Source: JBFHKO01 sp041595355
GTDB lineage: Bacteria; Pseudomonadota; Gammaproteobacteria; Enterobacterales; Aeromonadaceae
Length of the DNA stretch: 32,764 bases
NCBI GenBank assembly: GCA_041595355.1
Contig: JBFHKO010000006.1
Location: 1 to 32,764 of the forward strand
Direction: 5' to 3'
A model generated the notes under the pieces. That model had not been told where the DNA came from. It was given only the letters and a program-made list of their open reading frames with translations, and did no database searches. Both the position numbers and the translations under genes were made by a program. Shown here in pieces: positions 31,260-32,764 of the stretch. How positions within the stretch are numbered: position 1 is the stretch's first letter; every line of letters starts with the position of its first letter.

Positions 31260-32474
31260 ATGAGAAGAGCAGTCATTACCGGCATCGGTATCGTCTCCAG
31301 CCTGGGCAATAACGTCGCCGAAGTCCTGGCCTCCCTGAAGGCAGGCCAGTCCGGTATCACCTATTCCGACCAGTTTGAGCAATATAACCTGCGCTCCCGG
31401 GTCTGGGGCAACATCAAGCTGGACGTCTCGGAGCTGATCGATCGCAAGATTCTGCGTTTCATGGGTGAGGCCGCCGCCTATGCCTACCTCTCCATGCAGC
31501 AGGCCATCGCCGATGCGGGCCTGACTGAGGAGCAGATCTCCAACGAGCGTACCGGCCTGGTGGCCGGCTCCGGTGGTGCCTCCTCCAAGAATCAGCTGGA
31601 GGCCTGCGATACCCTGCGCGAGAAAGGGGTGCGTCGCGTCGGTCCCTACATGGTGCCGCGCACCATGTCTTCCACCATTTCGGCCTGTCTGGCGACCCCC
31701 TTCAAAATCAAGGGCGTCAACTACTCCATCAGCTCTGCCTGCGCCACCTCGTCGCATTGCATCGGCAATGCGGTAGAGCAGATCCAGCTGGGCAAACAGG
31801 ATGTGGTCTTCGCCGGTGGCGGTGAAGAGCTGGATTGGACCATGGCCTGTCTGTTCGATGCCATGGGTGCCCTCTCCAGCAAGTACAACGAAACGCCGGA
31901 GCTGGCTTCCCGTACCTATGACGCCAATCGCGACGGTTTCGTCATCGCGGGTGGCGGCGGTATTCTGGTGGTGGAAGAGCTGGAACACGCCCTGGCGCGT
32001 GGCGCCAAGATCTATGCCGAGGTAACCGGTTATGGCGCCACCTCCGACGGGTACGACATGGTGGCACCGTCCGGCGAAGGCGCCGTGCGCTGCATGCGCC
32101 AGGCCATGGCCAATCTGGATGCGCCCATCGATTACCTGAACACCCATGGCACCTCCACCCCGGTGGGTGATGTCAAGGAGCTGGAAGCCATTCGCGCCGT
32201 GTTTGGCGACCAGGCGCCCAAGATCTCCGCCACCAAGGCCATGAGTGGTCACTCTCTCGGCGCCGCCGGTGTGCACGAGGCCATTTACAGCCTGCTGATG
32301 ATGGAGCACGGCTTCATCGCTCCCAGCATCAACATCGATACTGTGGATGAGAAGGCGGCCGGCCTGCCCATCGTCACCGCGTACGAGGAAGCAGAGCTGA
32401 ACACCGTCATGTCCAACAGCTTCGGCTTTGGTGGTACCAACGCCACCCTGGTATTCAGCAAGTTCAAGGGGTGA
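31260..32474 (+). CDS. fabB: 3-oxoacyl-[acyl-carrier-protein] synthase I
   Basis: Condensing enzyme that elongates acyl-ACP and is required for unsaturated fatty acid synthesis. From the ATG at 31260 it has 404 residues (406 in E. coli). The Cys-His-His triad is Cys161 in SSACATSSH, His296 in NTHGTSTPVGD and His331 in SGHSLGAAG, with Lys326 nearby. The C-terminal NSFGFGGTNA glycine loop is present. KAS I features such as IQLGKQDVVFAGGGEEL separate it from FabF. A TTG at 31257 directly before the ATG is in frame but unnecessary. The ribosome site (TGGA) is weak. A strong terminator follows. Confidence 0.96.
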   Translation: MRRAVITGIGIVSSLGNNVAEVLASLKAGQSGITYSDQFEQYNLRSRVWGNIKLDVSELIDRKILRFMGEAAAYAYLSMQQAIADAGLTEEQISNERTGLVAGSGGASSKNQLEACDTLREKGVRRVGPYMVPRTMSSTISACLATPFKIKGVNYSISSACATSSHCIGNAVEQIQLGKQDVVFAGGGEELDWTMACLFDAMGALSSKYNETPELASRTYDANRDGFVIAGGGGILVVEELEHALARGAKIYAEVTGYGATSDGYDMVAPSGEGAVRCMRQAMANLDAPIDYLNTHGTSTPVGDVKELEAIRAVFGDQAPKISATKAMSGHSLGAAGVHEAIYSLLMMEHGFIAPSINIDTVDEKAAGLPIVTAYEEAELNTVMSNSFGFGGTNATLVFSKFKG

Positions 32475-32500
32475 TGCCCGGGTAGAGCAGTTTCATCCCG

Positions 32501-32530
32501 AAACGGGGCGCGCAGGCGCCCCGTTTTTTT
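32501..32530 (+). terminator. Strong intrinsic terminator of fabB
   Basis: AAACGGGGCGC and GCGCCCCGTTT form an eleven-base perfect stem over GCAG, ending in seven consecutive T (32524-32530). It is the best terminator in the window and separates fabB from pdxB. Confidence 0.9.
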
Positions 32531-32557
32531 CGCGGGTTCGATACGAGGTGATGCTTC

Positions 32558-32764
32558 ATGAAATTTGTCATCGATGAAAACATGCCGCTGGCCGAAAGCC
32601 TGTTCGCCGAACTGGGCGAGGTGGTACGTCTGCCGGGGCGGAGTATGAGCGCCGAGCAGGTAGCCGATGCCGATGTGCTGCTGGTGCGCTCGGTGACCCG
32701 GGTCAATCGGGCGCTGCTGGCCAACAACGCACGGCTGCAATTTGTCGGCACCGCCACCATAGGC
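32558..32764 (+). CDS. pdxB: Erythronate-4-phosphate dehydrogenase, N-terminal part (runs off the window)
   Basis: Second step of the DXP-dependent pyridoxal phosphate pathway. Only the first 69 residues are present, and the window ends in frame. MKFVIDENMPLAESLFAELGE, VVRLPGR, ADVLLVRSVTRVN and FVGTATIG match the N-terminal substrate-binding half of the D-2-hydroxyacid dehydrogenase-like PdxB closely. The ATG at 32558 has GAGG nine bases upstream. It lies downstream of fabB; the terminator between them implies its own promoter, which I could not identify in the 27 bases left. Confidence 0.9.
   Translation, partial: MKFVIDENMPLAESLFAELGEVVRLPGRSMSAEQVADADVLLVRSVTRVNRALLANNARLQFVGTATIG

Noticed and set aside
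1..32764. tRNA genes, CRISPR arrays, insertion sequences or prophage remnants
   Set aside because: No cloverleaf-like, regularly spaced repeat, transposase or integrase sequences were seen. The window is core genes throughout.

Overview
The window is ordinary gammaproteobacterial chromosome, GC-rich (roughly 60% or more by eye) and densely coding. Gene order supports this. trxB and lrp-ftsK-lolA-rarA-serS, the divergent metG/apbC pair, udk-dcd-asmA, cvpA-purF, and mnmC/fabB/pdxB are the arrangements known from enterobacteria, and most proteins have the same length as their E. coli counterparts. The GC content and a few additions (ald beside lrp, a PAS-GGDEF-EAL protein, an Ap4A phosphorylase-like protein) would fit an Aeromonadales-type genome such as Oceanimonas, Zobellella or Aeromonas. 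That placement is an inference from memory. I see no integrase, transposase, phage gene, CRISPR array, tRNA or rRNA, and no sign of a large transferred island.

Layout. 1-2.2 kb: trxB and ald on the minus strand. 2.3-8.9 kb: lrp, ftsK, lolA, rarA and serS on the plus strand. lrp has a near-consensus promoter, and ftsK-lolA-rarA are tightly packed. 9.1-11.1 kb: cvpA and purF, closed by a clear terminator. 11.2-11.8 kb: satP on the minus strand with its own terminator. 12.1-15.3 kb: a membrane-bound two-PAS GGDEF-EAL protein, convergent with ldhA (minus). 16.7-17.3 kb: yaeQ. 17.3-19.4 kb: metG (minus), divergent from apbC. 19.6-24.2 kb: apbC, udk, dcd and asmA as a likely transcription unit. 24.3-26.6 kb: an Ap4A phosphorylase-like gene and sbcB (both minus). 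26.95-27.15 kb: an unrecognised 66-residue protein. 27.3-28.2 kb: corA (minus). 28.5-29.1 kb: a secreted DUF922-family protein. 29.1-31.1 kb: mnmC (minus). 31.3-32.5 kb: fabB with a strong terminator. From 32.56 kb to the edge: the start of pdxB.

How the genes relate. Most are housekeeping: redox balance (trxB), chromosome segregation and repair (ftsK, rarA, sbcB), lipoprotein and envelope traffic (lolA, asmA), translation and tRNA modification (serS, metG, mnmC), nucleotides (purF, udk, dcd, Ap4A turnover), Fe-S carriage (apbC) and fatty acids (fabB). A small carbon-overflow theme appears: satP (acetate/succinate), ldhA (D-lactate) and ald (alanine/pyruvate). A HexR-like palindrome sits in front of ldhA, and Lrp is encoded beside ald.

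I found no convincing new multi-gene system. The points most worth checking are four tandem ~36-residue repeats in an enlarged AsmA, a DUF922 protein whose zinc-protease motif looks lost, the HexR-like site at ldhA, and the unrecognised 66-residue ORF.
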